A stretch of DNA of 29,984 bases, from contig CADEDU010000009.1 in NCBI GenBank assembly GCA_902826155.1, positions 35,649 to 65,632 on the forward strand, read 5' to 3'. Below the pieces are notes generated by a model that worked only from the letters and a program-made list of their open reading frames with translations, did not search any database and was not told the DNA's origin. The position numbers and the translations under genes were made by a program. Of this stretch, positions 1-8,003 are shown one piece after another. The DNA is from an uncultured beta proteobacterium (GTDB lineage: Bacteria > Pseudomonadota > Gammaproteobacteria > Burkholderiales > SG8-39). How positions within the stretch are numbered: position 1 is the first letter of the stretch; every line of letters starts with the position of its first letter.

Positions 1-750
1 ACGCTCGGGCATCTGCTCGAGTGCTCGGGCCAGCTCTCGGGCGGCAATCTCACCGAGCCGCATCTGCCCGATCTGACGCCTGCCGAGTACGCGCGCATCG
101 GCTATCCGGTGGGCGAGTTGCATCGCGACGGCACCGCGATCATTCGCTTGCTCGACGGCGAGCCGGGGCGGATCAATCCGATCGGCTGCACGCTGCAGTT
201 GCTGTACGAGGTGCACGATCCCAATCACTACATCACGCCCGATGCGGTGCTGGATTTTTCCGGCGTCGAGTTCGAGCAGATCGGCCCCAACCGCGTGCGG
301 ATGAGCGGCGCAAGCATGAAGCCGCGACCCGAGCGGCTCAAGGTGATCGGCTTTCTCGCGCGCCGCGGCCTGGTGGCCGATATCGAGATCGCGTACGCGG
401 GCTCCGGCGCGCTGCAACGCGCGCGCAATGCGGCCGACACGCTGCGTCTGCGCCTGGGCGAGCAGCTTGCGCCGAGCGATCTGCGCATCGACCTGGTCGG
501 CGTGGATTCGGTGTTGGGTGCCGCCTCGACGCCGATGCAAGCGGAACCACCGGAGCTGCGCGTGCACGTCTCGGCACGTTGCGATGACGCGGAACTGGCG
601 CAGGTGATCGAAGACGAGGTCTACACGCTCACCATCTCGGGCCCGGCCGCAGGCGGCAGCGTGCGCAGCGAACGGCGGCCACGCATCGAATCGATCACCG
701 GGTTCGTGCCGCGTGATTCGGTGCGGACGCGCGTGGAGTGGGCAACCTGA
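1..750 (+). CDS. AtuA-like (DUF1446) acyclic terpene utilisation family protein, C-terminal part; 5' end outside window
   Basis: The reading frame is open from base 1 and stops with TGA at 748-750, so the window holds only the last 249 residues. Near its start it reads ECSGQLSGGNLTEP, close to the Cys/Gly-rich motif of AtuA/DUF1446 proteins as I recall it. AtuA was named for a role in acyclic terpene utilisation in Pseudomonas, but its reaction is not established, and members also occur beside other CoA-dependent catabolic genes. The next gene, 22 bases downstream, encodes the short AtuA-related domain that is fused to the C-terminus in longer AtuA proteins, so the pair looks like a split AtuA. 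An internal ATG at 109 is not the start, because the family motif lies upstream of it. The family is fairly sure; the substrate is unknown. Confidence 0.8.
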   Translation, partial: TLGHLLECSGQLSGGNLTEPHLPDLTPAEYARIGYPVGELHRDGTAIIRLLDGEPGRINPIGCTLQLLYEVHDPNHYITPDAVLDFSGVEFEQIGPNRVRMSGASMKPRPERLKVIGFLARRGLVADIEIAYAGSGALQRARNAADTLRLRLGEQLAPSDLRIDLVGVDSVLGAASTPMQAEPPELRVHVSARCDDAELAQVIEDEVYTLTISGPAAGGSVRSERRPRIESITGFVPRDSVRTRVEWAT

Positions 751-772
751 TTCTCGAAGGAGCGAGCCAGTC

Positions 773-1090
773 ATGAAAGTCGGCGACATCGCGGCCGGAC
801 GCTCCGGCGACAAGGGCGACGTGCTCGATCTCACCATCGTTGCGTACAGCCAGGCCGACTATCAGCGGCTGCTCGGCGTACTCACGGTCGAACGCGTGGC
901 GCAAGTGCTGGAGAAAGTGGCGCCGAGTCCGGTCTCGCGCTACGAGCTGCCGAAGCTGCGCGCGCTCAAGTTCGTGGCGCCGCGCGCGCTGCCGGGCGGC
1001 GTGCACGCTTCGCTTCATGCCGGCCTGCACTGGCAGAAGGCTGCGGCCTATCTGCTCTTGGATCTGCCGCTCGACTCGTTGCCGGATTGA
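773..1090 (+). CDS. AtuA-related small protein (ferredoxin-fold-like C-terminal AtuA domain)
   Basis: This is a 105-residue protein starting MKVGDIAAGRSGDKGD. The GDIAxGRSGDKGD-type opening is characteristic of the short domain that follows the DUF1446 domain in AtuA proteins. The start at 773 has a GAAGGAG Shine-Dalgarno at 756-762; a longer frame from 713 would overlap the upstream gene and lacks the family-like beginning. It follows the AtuA-like gene by 22 bases and precedes an esterase by 9, so all three are probably co-transcribed. The two AtuA pieces most likely act as one complex, which is an inference from fused homologues. No catalytic residues can be assigned. Confidence 0.8.
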   Translation: MKVGDIAAGRSGDKGDVLDLTIVAYSQADYQRLLGVLTVERVAQVLEKVAPSPVSRYELPKLRALKFVAPRALPGGVHASLHAGLHWQKAAAYLLLDLPLDSLPD

Positions 1091-1099
1091 GGCCAGTCG

Positions 1100-2041
1100 A
1101 TGCCGTTGCATCCACGCATCGCTGAGGCACTGGAGGCAGCCGCGAAGCTGCCCGCATATCACACCCTGCCGCTTGCGCAGGCTCGCGCGATGGCGAAGGC
1201 GGGCTATCCGCCGCGCGTGCCCCCGGTTGCCGTGCGCGCGGTGGTGAATCGGCAGGTCGACGGTCCGCGCGGGGCGATCCCGATTCGCATCTACTGGCCC
1301 GAGACGTCGCCTGTACCCGAGCCGGGGACTGCGATGCCGTTGATCGTGTTCTTCCACGGCAGCGGCTTCGTCGTCCTCGATCTCGATTCGCACGACGACA
1401 TCTGCCGGCGGCTGTGCAGTGGCGCGCAGGCGGTGGTGGTGTCCGTCGACTACCGTCTGGCTCCTGAACACAAATTCCCGGCCGCGCCAGATGATTGTCT
1501 GGCGGCGACGCGCTGGGTGGCCGCGCACGCACGTGAACTCGGCGGTGATGCGTCGCGGATCGCGCTGGCTGGCGATAGCGCTGGTGCGTGCCTCGCGGCA
1601 GCAACGGCGTTGCGTCTACGCGGCGAAGCGGGTTTGAGGCTCGCGGCGCAATTGCACTTCTATCCGGTCACCGACTACTACGATCCGCCGACTGACTCCT
1701 ACGCAGCATTTGCCGAAGGCTACGGGCTCAGCGCAGCCGGCATGCGCTGGTTCTGGGACCACTATCTCGAGCATCCCGGGCAGGCCGACGATCCGATCGC
1801 CGCGCCGCTGCGCGCGCAGTCGCTGGCAGGCCTGCCACCCGCGTGCGTGCTGACCGCCGAGTACGACGTGTTGCGCGACGAGGGCGAAGCATTCGTGCGG
1901 CGTCTGAATGAAGCGGGCGTGCCTGCCGCGTTGCGCCGTTGCGAAGGCCTCAACCACGGCTTTCTGCGGTGGGGGGACGAGATCGACGAGGTGGCTGCGT
2001 CGGTCGCGTTCGCGTGCGAGTGGCTGCGTCGCGCGCTCTGA
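1100..2041 (+). CDS. Alpha/beta hydrolase fold-3 esterase (hormone-sensitive lipase family)
   Basis: This 313-residue cytoplasmic-looking esterase has no signal peptide. The HSL oxyanion motif is present as HGSG at residues 86-89 (a variant of HGGG). The nucleophile elbow is GDSAG at 158-162 (Ser160), and the rest of the triad is probably Asp256 in EYDVLRD and His286 in NHGF. The YRLAPEHKFPAA segment is also typical of the family. Length is usual for these carboxylesterases, which prefer short acyl esters. It starts 9 bases after the AtuA-related gene and probably ends that operon, suggesting hydrolysis of an ester intermediate in the same pathway. The substrate cannot be read from sequence. 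It converges on the Bug gene at 2089 with a 47-base gap in which I see no clear terminator. Confidence 0.88.
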   Translation: MPLHPRIAEALEAAAKLPAYHTLPLAQARAMAKAGYPPRVPPVAVRAVVNRQVDGPRGAIPIRIYWPETSPVPEPGTAMPLIVFFHGSGFVVLDLDSHDDICRRLCSGAQAVVVSVDYRLAPEHKFPAAPDDCLAATRWVAAHARELGGDASRIALAGDSAGACLAAATALRLRGEAGLRLAAQLHFYPVTDYYDPPTDSYAAFAEGYGLSAAGMRWFWDHYLEHPGQADDPIAAPLRAQSLAGLPPACVLTAEYDVLRDEGEAFVRRLNEAGVPAALRRCEGLNHGFLRWGDEIDEVAASVAFACEWLRRAL

Positions 2042-2088
2042 GTCGGGGGCCGCGCTTTCGACTCCAGCGACCGCCGCGCCGGCGCTGA

Positions 2089-3066
2089 CTATTTCGGCTC
2101 GATACCTGCCGCACGCACGACCGGCGCCAGCATGTCGTAGTACTTCTTCGACAGCGCCATCGTTTCGGGCAGCGAATCGATCGGATAGGGTTCGAGTCCG
2201 ATCTTGCTCAGGCGCTCCTCGAGATACGTCCGATCGGCGACGACCTTACCGATCTCGGCGTGCAATTTCTGGATGATCGGCTGCGGCGTGGCGGCCGGGG
2301 CGAACAGCGCGTACCAGGACAGATACTCGACGCCCTTGATGCCCGATTCGGTCACCGTCGGCAGATTGGGGAACTCCTTGGTGCGCTCGGCTGCGGCCAC
2401 CGCAAGACCGCGGAATTTGCCCGAGCGCAGGTGTGGCGAGAACGAGGAGGGCAAGCCCATCGCCATCTGGATGTCGCCGCGCAGCAGGCTGGTAACGGTC
2501 TCGCCTGAACCTTTGAAGGGCACGTGCAGCAGCTTGATGCCTGCGGCGGTGGCGAACATCTCGGTGACGATGTGGTGCGGCGAGCCGACCCCGGAGGTGC
2601 CATAGGCGATGCCACCGGGCTTGGACTTGGCGAGCGCGACCAGTTCGGCCACGTTCGTGACGGGCAGCGTCGGATTCACGCTCAGATAGAAAACGCCTTT
2701 CGCCACCGCGCCGACCGGCACGAAATCCTTGACGGTGTCGAAGGACAGGTTTGCGTAGCTCAGTGCGACGAGCGGGGCCGCCTCGCTCCAGAAGATCAGC
2801 GTGTAGCCATCCGGCGCCGCGCGCGCGACGGCAGCAGCGCCGATGGTGGTGCCGGCGCCAGCGATGTTGTCATTGACGATCGCCACGCCGAGATTGCGCG
2901 CGAGCCGGTCGGTGGTAATCCGCGCCACGATGTCGAGCCCGCTGCCGGCGCCGACCGGAATGACGACGCGGATCGGGCGCGACGGGTAGTCCTGCGACCA
3001 GCTCGCTCCCACCCACAGGCAGGCGGCGAACATCAGGCACGCGCCAAAAGATCTCGACATGGTCAT
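2089..3066 (-). CDS. Bug/TctC-family periplasmic tripartite tricarboxylate transporter substrate-binding protein
   Basis: The 325-residue product has a signal peptide (MTMSRSF, a hydrophobic stretch, cleavage near SWS-QDYPSRP). The mature start QDYPSRPIRVVIPVGAGSG, DGYTLIF at about residue 90 and the VPFKGSGE segment are hallmarks of Bug receptors. These bind small carboxylates in the periplasm and deliver them to a TctAB-type permease, none of which is encoded here. The start at 3066 is chosen because GAGGAGGAGC lies 5-8 bases upstream; ATG at 3060 is a close alternative, and the longer frame to 3294 would overlap the HAD gene. It lies 97 bases downstream of the HAD gene on the same strand and may be the last gene of the 6622-2089 operon. 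The ligand is unknown. Confidence 0.9.
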   Translation of the reverse strand: MTMSRSFGACLMFAACLWVGASWSQDYPSRPIRVVIPVGAGSGLDIVARITTDRLARNLGVAIVNDNIAGAGTTIGAAAVARAAPDGYTLIFWSEAAPLVALSYANLSFDTVKDFVPVGAVAKGVFYLSVNPTLPVTNVAELVALAKSKPGGIAYGTSGVGSPHHIVTEMFATAAGIKLLHVPFKGSGETVTSLLRGDIQMAMGLPSSFSPHLRSGKFRGLAVAAAERTKEFPNLPTVTESGIKGVEYLSWYALFAPAATPQPIIQKLHAEIGKVVADRTYLEERLSKIGLEPYPIDSLPETMALSKKYYDMLAPVVRAAGIEPK

Positions 3067-3163
3067 GCCTGCTCCTCCTCGGGGTGGTTCGTCTCGATGT
3101 GCTGCGTCACGGCGTGCGAGCGCGCAATCATCGGTTGCGAGGAGCGTTCCCGCAAGGGGATCG

Positions 3164-3847
3164 TCAGCGCTTCTGCAGCAGCACGCCCGGCACCTCCGCC
3201 ACGCTTGCGAGCAGATGGGTGTGCGGTTGGGTGAGCAGTTCCTCGCGGCCGTGAGCACCGGAGAGCACGCCGATGACGAAGCGCACCGATGCATTGTTCC
3301 CGGCTTGCAGATCGAGCGTGGTATCGCCGATCACCGCGACGCGATCGACGCGCAGCGCGCCTACCGCTTCCATGCAGCGAAAGATCAGATAGGGCGCGGG
3401 CCGACCCTGCAGAACTTCGTCGCCGCATACCACCGCATCGACCACGCCATCGGGCGCGCCGCGGGTCCAGCCCAGGGCCGCGAGCAGCATCTCTGTCGTA
3501 TCCCGATCGAACCCGGTGTTGAGCGCGACCTTGACGCCGCGTGTGCGCAGCGCTGCAAACGCATCCGCGGCACCGGGAATCGCGCGCACCCCAGCGTCGT
3601 ACCGCCGAGCGAGATGCTCGCGAAACGTCGCGTAGACGGTCTGGGCGTGCGCGGCGCGATCACCGCCAGGCGGCAGCAGATCGAAGATCGCCTGGCGCTT
3701 CGAGGCGCCGCGGATCGCACGCACCGCCTGCGCGGACACCGCGATGCCATGTGCAGCCAAGGCCGATGTGAAGGCAGCGGGTACCTGGCCGTCGTCCTGC
3801 ACGGTCGTGCCGGCCATGTCGAAGACGGCGAGGTCGATCGCGCTCAT
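3164..3847 (-). CDS. HAD-superfamily phosphonatase-like hydrolase
   Basis: This 227-residue protein carries HAD motif I as DMAGT (Asp10 nucleophile), the DxAGT form seen in phosphonoacetaldehyde hydrolase (PhnX) and its relatives rather than the common DxDxT. A lysine in the cap region, Lys50 in GASKRQAI, is placed like the Schiff-base lysine of phosphonatase. The usual motif III lysine is replaced by Arg in QGRPAPY, another PhnX-group trait, and GDTTLDLQAG supplies motif IV. It may therefore act on a phosphonate or a phosphorylated small aldehyde, but true PhnX is longer and usually sits with phn genes, which are absent. The ATG at 3847 overlaps the stop of the upstream hydrolase as ATGA, so translation is coupled. 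The frame extending to 4216 only reads through that hydrolase. Confidence 0.85.
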   Translation of the reverse strand: MSAIDLAVFDMAGTTVQDDGQVPAAFTSALAAHGIAVSAQAVRAIRGASKRQAIFDLLPPGGDRAAHAQTVYATFREHLARRYDAGVRAIPGAADAFAALRTRGVKVALNTGFDRDTTEMLLAALGWTRGAPDGVVDAVVCGDEVLQGRPAPYLIFRCMEAVGALRVDRVAVIGDTTLDLQAGNNASVRFVIGVLSGAHGREELLTQPHTHLLASVAEVPGVLLQKR

Positions 3848-4749
3848 GCCGGCTTGCCATCGATGCCGTCGGCGAACGCCATCACCAGATCGGCGAACGC
3901 CTCGGGTGCATCGCGAAACGGCAACGCGCCGGCGCGGTTGATCACGTGCATCTGCGTGACGGGCTGTTGCGCGGCGATCAGTTTGAACAGCCAGAGCGAC
4001 TGATCCAGCGTCGTCAGCGGATCGTGGCTGCCGGCGATGATCTGCACCGGCACGGCGATACCCGCGCCGCGACACCGTTCGTACAACCTGGCCTTCGCTT
4101 GTGCAACGGACGCACGGAACTGGTCTGCATGGTGCGACATGCGCTCGCACGCGTCGCGGTGCGGCTGATTCGCGGCGGCCGCCACGCAGGCCTCGACCAG
4201 AGTGTGGTCGATCCAATGATGCGAGTGGGCGACGCGTTCGAGCGCCCAGGCCTGTGAAGTACGTGAGAAGAGCGGACGCGGCGGATGGGCGAACGTGAGG
4301 TTCTCGACCAGATCACCCGAAGGCGCGGCGGCGGCGCAGGCGAGCGCCGTCACTGCGACGATGCGATCGGGCGCGGTCGTGGCGAGATCGAGCGCGACCA
4401 GTCCGCCCAGGTCGTGGCCGATCAGATGGACGCGCTGTAGTCGCTCACCCGCTGCGTCGCGCGCATCGAGCAGCATTCGCATGCCGGCTGTGAGCGTCTC
4501 GAACGTGAACGCGCTCTCGCCGATCGTGCTGCCGCCCGCGCCGGGCAGATCGAGCGCCACGACGTGCCGGTGCTTAGCCAGTTGTTCCAGCGCGCTGCCC
4601 CAGATGTGCGCGCCGCTGCAATAGGGCGTCAGCCCCGGCACACCGCCGTGGATGAATGTCAGCGCGGGTGCACTCCCGGTCGGACCGCCGCGCAACATCC
4701 GCACGGTGCGCTCGCCGATCGTGCTTTCGATGACGCGCAGCGCGCTCAC
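3844..4749 (-). CDS. Alpha/beta hydrolase-fold protein with Asp at the nucleophile site and no catalytic His
   Basis: This 301-residue protein shows the fold: an oxyanion-type HGG at 34-36, LDLPGAGGS at 67-75 and a nucleophile elbow GHDLGG at 111-116. The elbow carries Asp113 instead of Ser, as in epoxide hydrolases and haloalkane dehalogenases. In the paralogue just upstream the end reads SGHFPFREHP with the catalytic His; here the aligned segment is AGALPFRDAP, with Ala275 in place of that His. Both classical triad positions are thus altered, so it may be an unusual lyase or dehalogenase-type enzyme, or a non-hydrolytic partner of its neighbour. Translation probably begins at GTG (4749), which overlaps the upstream stop as GTGA; it ends in an ATGA overlap with the HAD gene. 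Function is not assigned. Confidence 0.85.
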   Translation of the reverse strand: MSALRVIESTIGERTVRMLRGGPTGSAPALTFIHGGVPGLTPYCSGAHIWGSALEQLAKHRHVVALDLPGAGGSTIGESAFTFETLTAGMRMLLDARDAAGERLQRVHLIGHDLGGLVALDLATTAPDRIVAVTALACAAAAPSGDLVENLTFAHPPRPLFSRTSQAWALERVAHSHHWIDHTLVEACVAAAANQPHRDACERMSHHADQFRASVAQAKARLYERCRGAGIAVPVQIIAGSHDPLTTLDQSLWLFKLIAAQQPVTQMHVINRAGALPFRDAPEAFADLVMAFADGIDGKPA

Positions 4750-5657
4750 GATGCTTCCACCGTCGCCACGAAACGGGCGAGCAGTGCGTTGAAGCGCTGC
4801 GGATGTTCACGAAATGGAAAGTGGCCCGACGCGTTGATGAGGTGGAGCTGCGCACGGCGTTCATGGCGCGCGAGCATCTGGAACAACTCGATCCCGCCTT
4901 CGAGCGCGGCCGTGCGGTCGTTGCTGCCCCAGATCACCTGCACCGGCCGCTGCAATCGGCCTTCGGCCAGCCATTGCAGTGTTTCGCCTTTCTGGCGAGC
5001 GAGTTGCGGCAGGAACAGGCGGGCACCGAGCCGTTCGCCTTCCACCTTGCGCACGCTGTCCTGATACTTGGGCAGCGCCAACGTGTCCATGACCGACTCG
5101 ACCCACGCTTCGGTCACGACCTCATTGGAGAAACTGTAGTTCTCGTACACCCAGCGCACGCACTCTCGTGTGCCGCGCGGGTGCGGCGGACGCGACAGCA
5201 CCACTTCGTTGGTGCCGACCCGCGGAGATAGCGTTGCGGTGTTGACCAGCGTGAGCGAGCGCACCAGATCGTGATGTTCGAGCGCAACGCGCGCCGCAGC
5301 GTAGGCGCCGCGCGAGTGTCCGACGAGATGCACCGGCGGCAGCTTCAACGCGCGTACGAACGCGGCGGCGTGCTGTACCACGGCTTGCATCGTGTACGCG
5401 TCGTCATTGCGCGGATTGTCGGTCTGGCCCTGGCCGAGCTTGTCGAAGGTGATCGCACGGAACCGGTCGGCGAGCGGCAGCAGATTCAGGTTCCAGGTGT
5501 AGGCGCTCGATGCGGATTCGCTGGTGCCGAAGTTGCCGCCGTAGATGAACACGATCGGTGCGCCGCTGCCGGCCTCGAAGTAGCGCGTGCGCGTGCCCTC
5601 GACCTCCAGCCAGCGCCCCTCGGGCATCGGCACATCGGCGCGCGACCCGACCCTCAT
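4746..5657 (-). CDS. Alpha/beta hydrolase (meta-cleavage-product-hydrolase-like)
   Basis: This 303-residue hydrolase has an intact Ser-Asp-His set: GHSRGA at 113-118 (Ser115), a probable Asp in GSNDRTAAL, and His279 in ASGHFPF. The oxyanion segment is IYGGNFG rather than the usual HGG. The overall pattern resembles C-C bond hydrolases of aromatic meta-cleavage pathways and related esterases, though no ring-cleavage dioxygenase lies beside it. It overlaps the Bug gene upstream (ATGA at 5654-5657) and the second hydrolase downstream (GTGA at 4746-4749), so all three are translationally coupled. That coupling suggests it processes the compound captured by the Bug receptor. The exact substrate is unknown. 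Confidence 0.88.
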   Translation of the reverse strand: MRVGSRADVPMPEGRWLEVEGTRTRYFEAGSGAPIVFIYGGNFGTSESASSAYTWNLNLLPLADRFRAITFDKLGQGQTDNPRNDDAYTMQAVVQHAAAFVRALKLPPVHLVGHSRGAYAAARVALEHHDLVRSLTLVNTATLSPRVGTNEVVLSRPPHPRGTRECVRWVYENYSFSNEVVTEAWVESVMDTLALPKYQDSVRKVEGERLGARLFLPQLARQKGETLQWLAEGRLQRPVQVIWGSNDRTAALEGGIELFQMLARHERRAQLHLINASGHFPFREHPQRFNALLARFVATVEAS

Positions 5658-6622
5658 TGCGGCTTGAACCCCATGCGTTTGATCACCGGGCCCCAGACAT
5701 CGCGTTCTTTGCGGATGTAGTCGGCCAATTCTTTCGGTTGCATCGGTCGCGGATAGATGCCGAGCGTCGCCATGCGTTCGACGATCTCGGCGCGCGCGAT
5801 GACCTGACCGAGGTCGGCGTTCGTCTTCGCGATCACCGCTTCAGGGAGTTTGGCCGCGCCTACCAGCGCAAAGAATCCGACTGCGCCATAGCCTGGGACG
5901 ACTTCGCTCGCGGCCGGCACGTCCGGATGGGTAGTGAGGCGTTTGGAGGAGGTGACCGCGAACGGCCGCAACGAGCCTGCCTTGAACGCCCCCGCCAGCG
6001 CCGAGACCCCTTCGACGACCATATCGATGCGGCCGCCGAGCACGTCCTGCAGCGCCGCGGCCGAGCCTTTGTAGGGCACGTAAGTCATGTCGGCGTTCGC
6101 GCTGTGCAGCAGGAACGCCGTCGCAAGATGCGGGAAGGTTCCTGGGGTGTTGGCGGCGTACTGGAGCTTGCCGGGATTGGCTTTGGCGTGATCGAGCAAT
6201 TCCTTGAGATTCGTCGCGGGCACGCGCGGACTCACGCCCAGCACCAGCGGAATCTCGCCGCCCATCGCGACCGGCGCGAAGTCGCGATCGACGTCGTAGG
6301 GAAGGTTCGCCTGCGTGTGCGGCGTGATCGTGAGATACGAGCCTGCCGATAGCATGAGCGTGTAGCCATCGGCCGGCGCCGAGAGCAGCGCCTGACTGGC
6401 CAGCACGCCGCCCGCGCCCGGACGATTGTCGACCACCACCGACTGTTTCCACATCTGACCCAGCGGCTCGGCGAACAAGCGCGCCATCACATCGCCCGAG
6501 CTGCCCGGGGCGGCGCCGACGATCAGACGCACCGGTTTGGCGGGCCACTCTTGCGCAATAGCGCCTGCCGCGGCCGCCCACAGCACGAGCGCGCCGGCGA
6601 CTGCATGGAGCGGGTGCGTCAT
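5654..6622 (-). CDS. Bug/TctC-family periplasmic substrate-binding protein, first gene of the hydrolase operon
   Basis: The 322-residue product starts MTHPLHAVAGALVLW and has a signal peptide ending near AIA-QEWPAKP. The mature region shows the Bug landmarks PAKPVRLIVGAAPGSSGD, NRPGAGG, ADGYTLM and YVPYKGSAAAL, which build the carboxylate-binding cleft. ATG at 6622 is preceded by GAGGAG at about 7 bases; the longer frame to 6814 is not supported because it would run into the divergent gene. It is the first gene of a coupled set with two hydrolases and a HAD protein, an arrangement suggesting uptake and hydrolysis of one carboxylate or ester. No TctA or TctB membrane subunit is encoded nearby. 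Expression probably starts in the 98-base divergent region 6623-6720. Confidence 0.9.
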   Translation of the reverse strand: MTHPLHAVAGALVLWAAAAGAIAQEWPAKPVRLIVGAAPGSSGDVMARLFAEPLGQMWKQSVVVDNRPGAGGVLASQALLSAPADGYTLMLSAGSYLTITPHTQANLPYDVDRDFAPVAMGGEIPLVLGVSPRVPATNLKELLDHAKANPGKLQYAANTPGTFPHLATAFLLHSANADMTYVPYKGSAAALQDVLGGRIDMVVEGVSALAGAFKAGSLRPFAVTSSKRLTTHPDVPAASEVVPGYGAVGFFALVGAAKLPEAVIAKTNADLGQVIARAEIVERMATLGIYPRPMQPKELADYIRKERDVWGPVIKRMGFKPQ

Positions 6623-6720
6623 GACACTCTCCTCGGTTATGGCGTGATGATTGTGCTGCAAGCATACTTGTTGTGTCGGCTTGGTTTGGAGCGGCGGGCA
6701 AACTCGACCAGGAGGAGAAC
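6623..6720. promoter_or_regulatory. Divergent intergenic region (Bug/hydrolase operon and M29-like gene)
   Basis: These 98 bases separate the start codons of two divergent transcription units, so they must hold both promoters. Good Shine-Dalgarno sequences flank it: GAGGAG before 6622 on the minus strand and AGGAGGAG before 6721. The middle is more AT-rich than the surroundings, and an imperfect palindrome CAAG-CATA-CTTG lies at its centre. I cannot pick -35/-10 pairs with confidence. Confidence 0.4.
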
Positions 6721-7935
6721 ATGGACACCACGATTGGCGCTGACGGTTTTCGACTCGACAGCGGCGGCAGCTCGATTGCGCTCGACAAGCTGATCGGCCG
6801 CGCGCTGCCGGCACCGAAGCAGACCGAGGGGCAGCGCATCGAGCTGCACTTCCACGCGCTGCGCAACTTCATGCAGATGTTCGACATCCGCGCCGACGAT
6901 CGTCTGGTGCTGCTCACCGACCGGCTGATCGATGCGCGCGTGATCAACGCGATCACCGGCGTGGCCGTGGCGCAAGGCGTGCGCCCGGTCGAAGTGACCA
7001 TGCCCACTACGCAGATCAACGAAGTGCCCGAGGACGTGAAGCCGATTCTCGCCAAGGCGACCTTCGTGGTTTCGACCTGGTTCTGCTCGGTGATGGATCC
7101 GTACTGCGTCGCCCTGCGTCGCGACCAGGGGCAGCGCTGGGTGAAGATCACCTACTTTCGCGACCTCGATCTGCTGCACGCGCCGCAGGCGCGCTTTCCG
7201 GTCGAGATCATGTCGAAGCTGATCCAGAACACCGCTGCCCGCTATCCGCGCGGCAAGCCGTGCACGCTGCGCTTCACCGATAAGCGCGGCAGCGATCTGC
7301 GCATCGATCTCACTGCGCGCATGAACGACGGCAATCTGAACACCAATCGCTGGCGCGGCGAGCTGCTCGCCAACAAACCCGGTGCGTACGTGCACTACAT
7401 CCCGACGCACGGCCCCAACCTGTACGAACGCGGGCCGGCTGTCGAGCACCCCGATCAGGTCGTGCCGGTCAACGGCGTCATCTATCCACAATGGGCGGTG
7501 GGCTTCGAGCGGCCGTTCGTCGATCGCATCGGGGTGCGCTTCGCCGACGATCGCATCGTCGAGGTCATGGGTCAGTCGGAAGAGGCGAAGATCCTGCGCG
7601 ACATGCTGATCGGTGCGCGGCTGATCGAGCTGGGCTGCGGTTTCAATCCGAAGTGGCCGCGTCATTCGATCTATCCGGCGGGCTCCAACTCACCGGGCGT
7701 GCTGCACTTCGGCGTCGATCTGGCCAAGCCTTCCGACTACATCCGCAAGACGATGCCCAATTGGGAGGAACCGCCGATCCACATGGATCTGGTTTCGTTC
7801 GACACCACGGTCACCTGCGGCGACAACCGGCTGATCACCGACGGTTTGCTCGAAGCGTTGCGTGACCGCGATGTGGTGGAGCTGGCCAGCCGGTTCGGCG
7901 ATCCGGTCGATCTGCTGGAGAACTGGCCGGAGTAG
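6721..7935 (+). CDS. M29 aminopeptidase / NicX-like metalloprotein
   Basis: This 404-residue cytoplasmic protein resembles the group joining M29 aminopeptidases with the iron enzyme NicX (2,5-dihydroxypyridine dioxygenase). Residues matching the metal-ligand pattern can be seen: Glu304 in ELGCGFNP, His329 in VLHFGVD, and the closing HxD pair His354-Asp356 in IHMDLV. The N-terminal half (RLVLLTDRLIDARV and following) has the Rossmann-like look of the M29 N-domain. In a catabolic neighbourhood a ring-opening or hydrolytic role is as plausible as peptidase activity; sequence alone does not decide. ATG at 6721 is chosen because AGGAGGAGAAC directly precedes it and the extension to 6673 is not family-like. 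It stands alone, and a hairpin follows at 7951. Confidence 0.75.
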   Translation: MDTTIGADGFRLDSGGSSIALDKLIGRALPAPKQTEGQRIELHFHALRNFMQMFDIRADDRLVLLTDRLIDARVINAITGVAVAQGVRPVEVTMPTTQINEVPEDVKPILAKATFVVSTWFCSVMDPYCVALRRDQGQRWVKITYFRDLDLLHAPQARFPVEIMSKLIQNTAARYPRGKPCTLRFTDKRGSDLRIDLTARMNDGNLNTNRWRGELLANKPGAYVHYIPTHGPNLYERGPAVEHPDQVVPVNGVIYPQWAVGFERPFVDRIGVRFADDRIVEVMGQSEEAKILRDMLIGARLIELGCGFNPKWPRHSIYPAGSNSPGVLHFGVDLAKPSDYIRKTMPNWEEPPIHMDLVSFDTTVTCGDNRLITDGLLEALRDRDVVELASRFGDPVDLLENWPE

Positions 7936-7950
7936 GCGGGCGGTGTGGTA

Positions 7951-7973
7951 GGGCGGCGGTTTCGACGCCGCCC
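7951..7973. terminator. GC-rich hairpin between convergent genes, possible bidirectional terminator
   Basis: GGGCGGCG (7951-7958) pairs perfectly with CGCCGCCC (7966-7973) around a 7-base loop. It lies between the stop of the M29-like gene and the converging stop at 8004. There is no T-run on either side, so it may only slow or stabilise transcripts rather than terminate on its own. Confidence 0.35.
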
Positions 7974-8003
7974 GGCGTCGACTGTGGCTGGCGCGCGGAC
8001 GGA

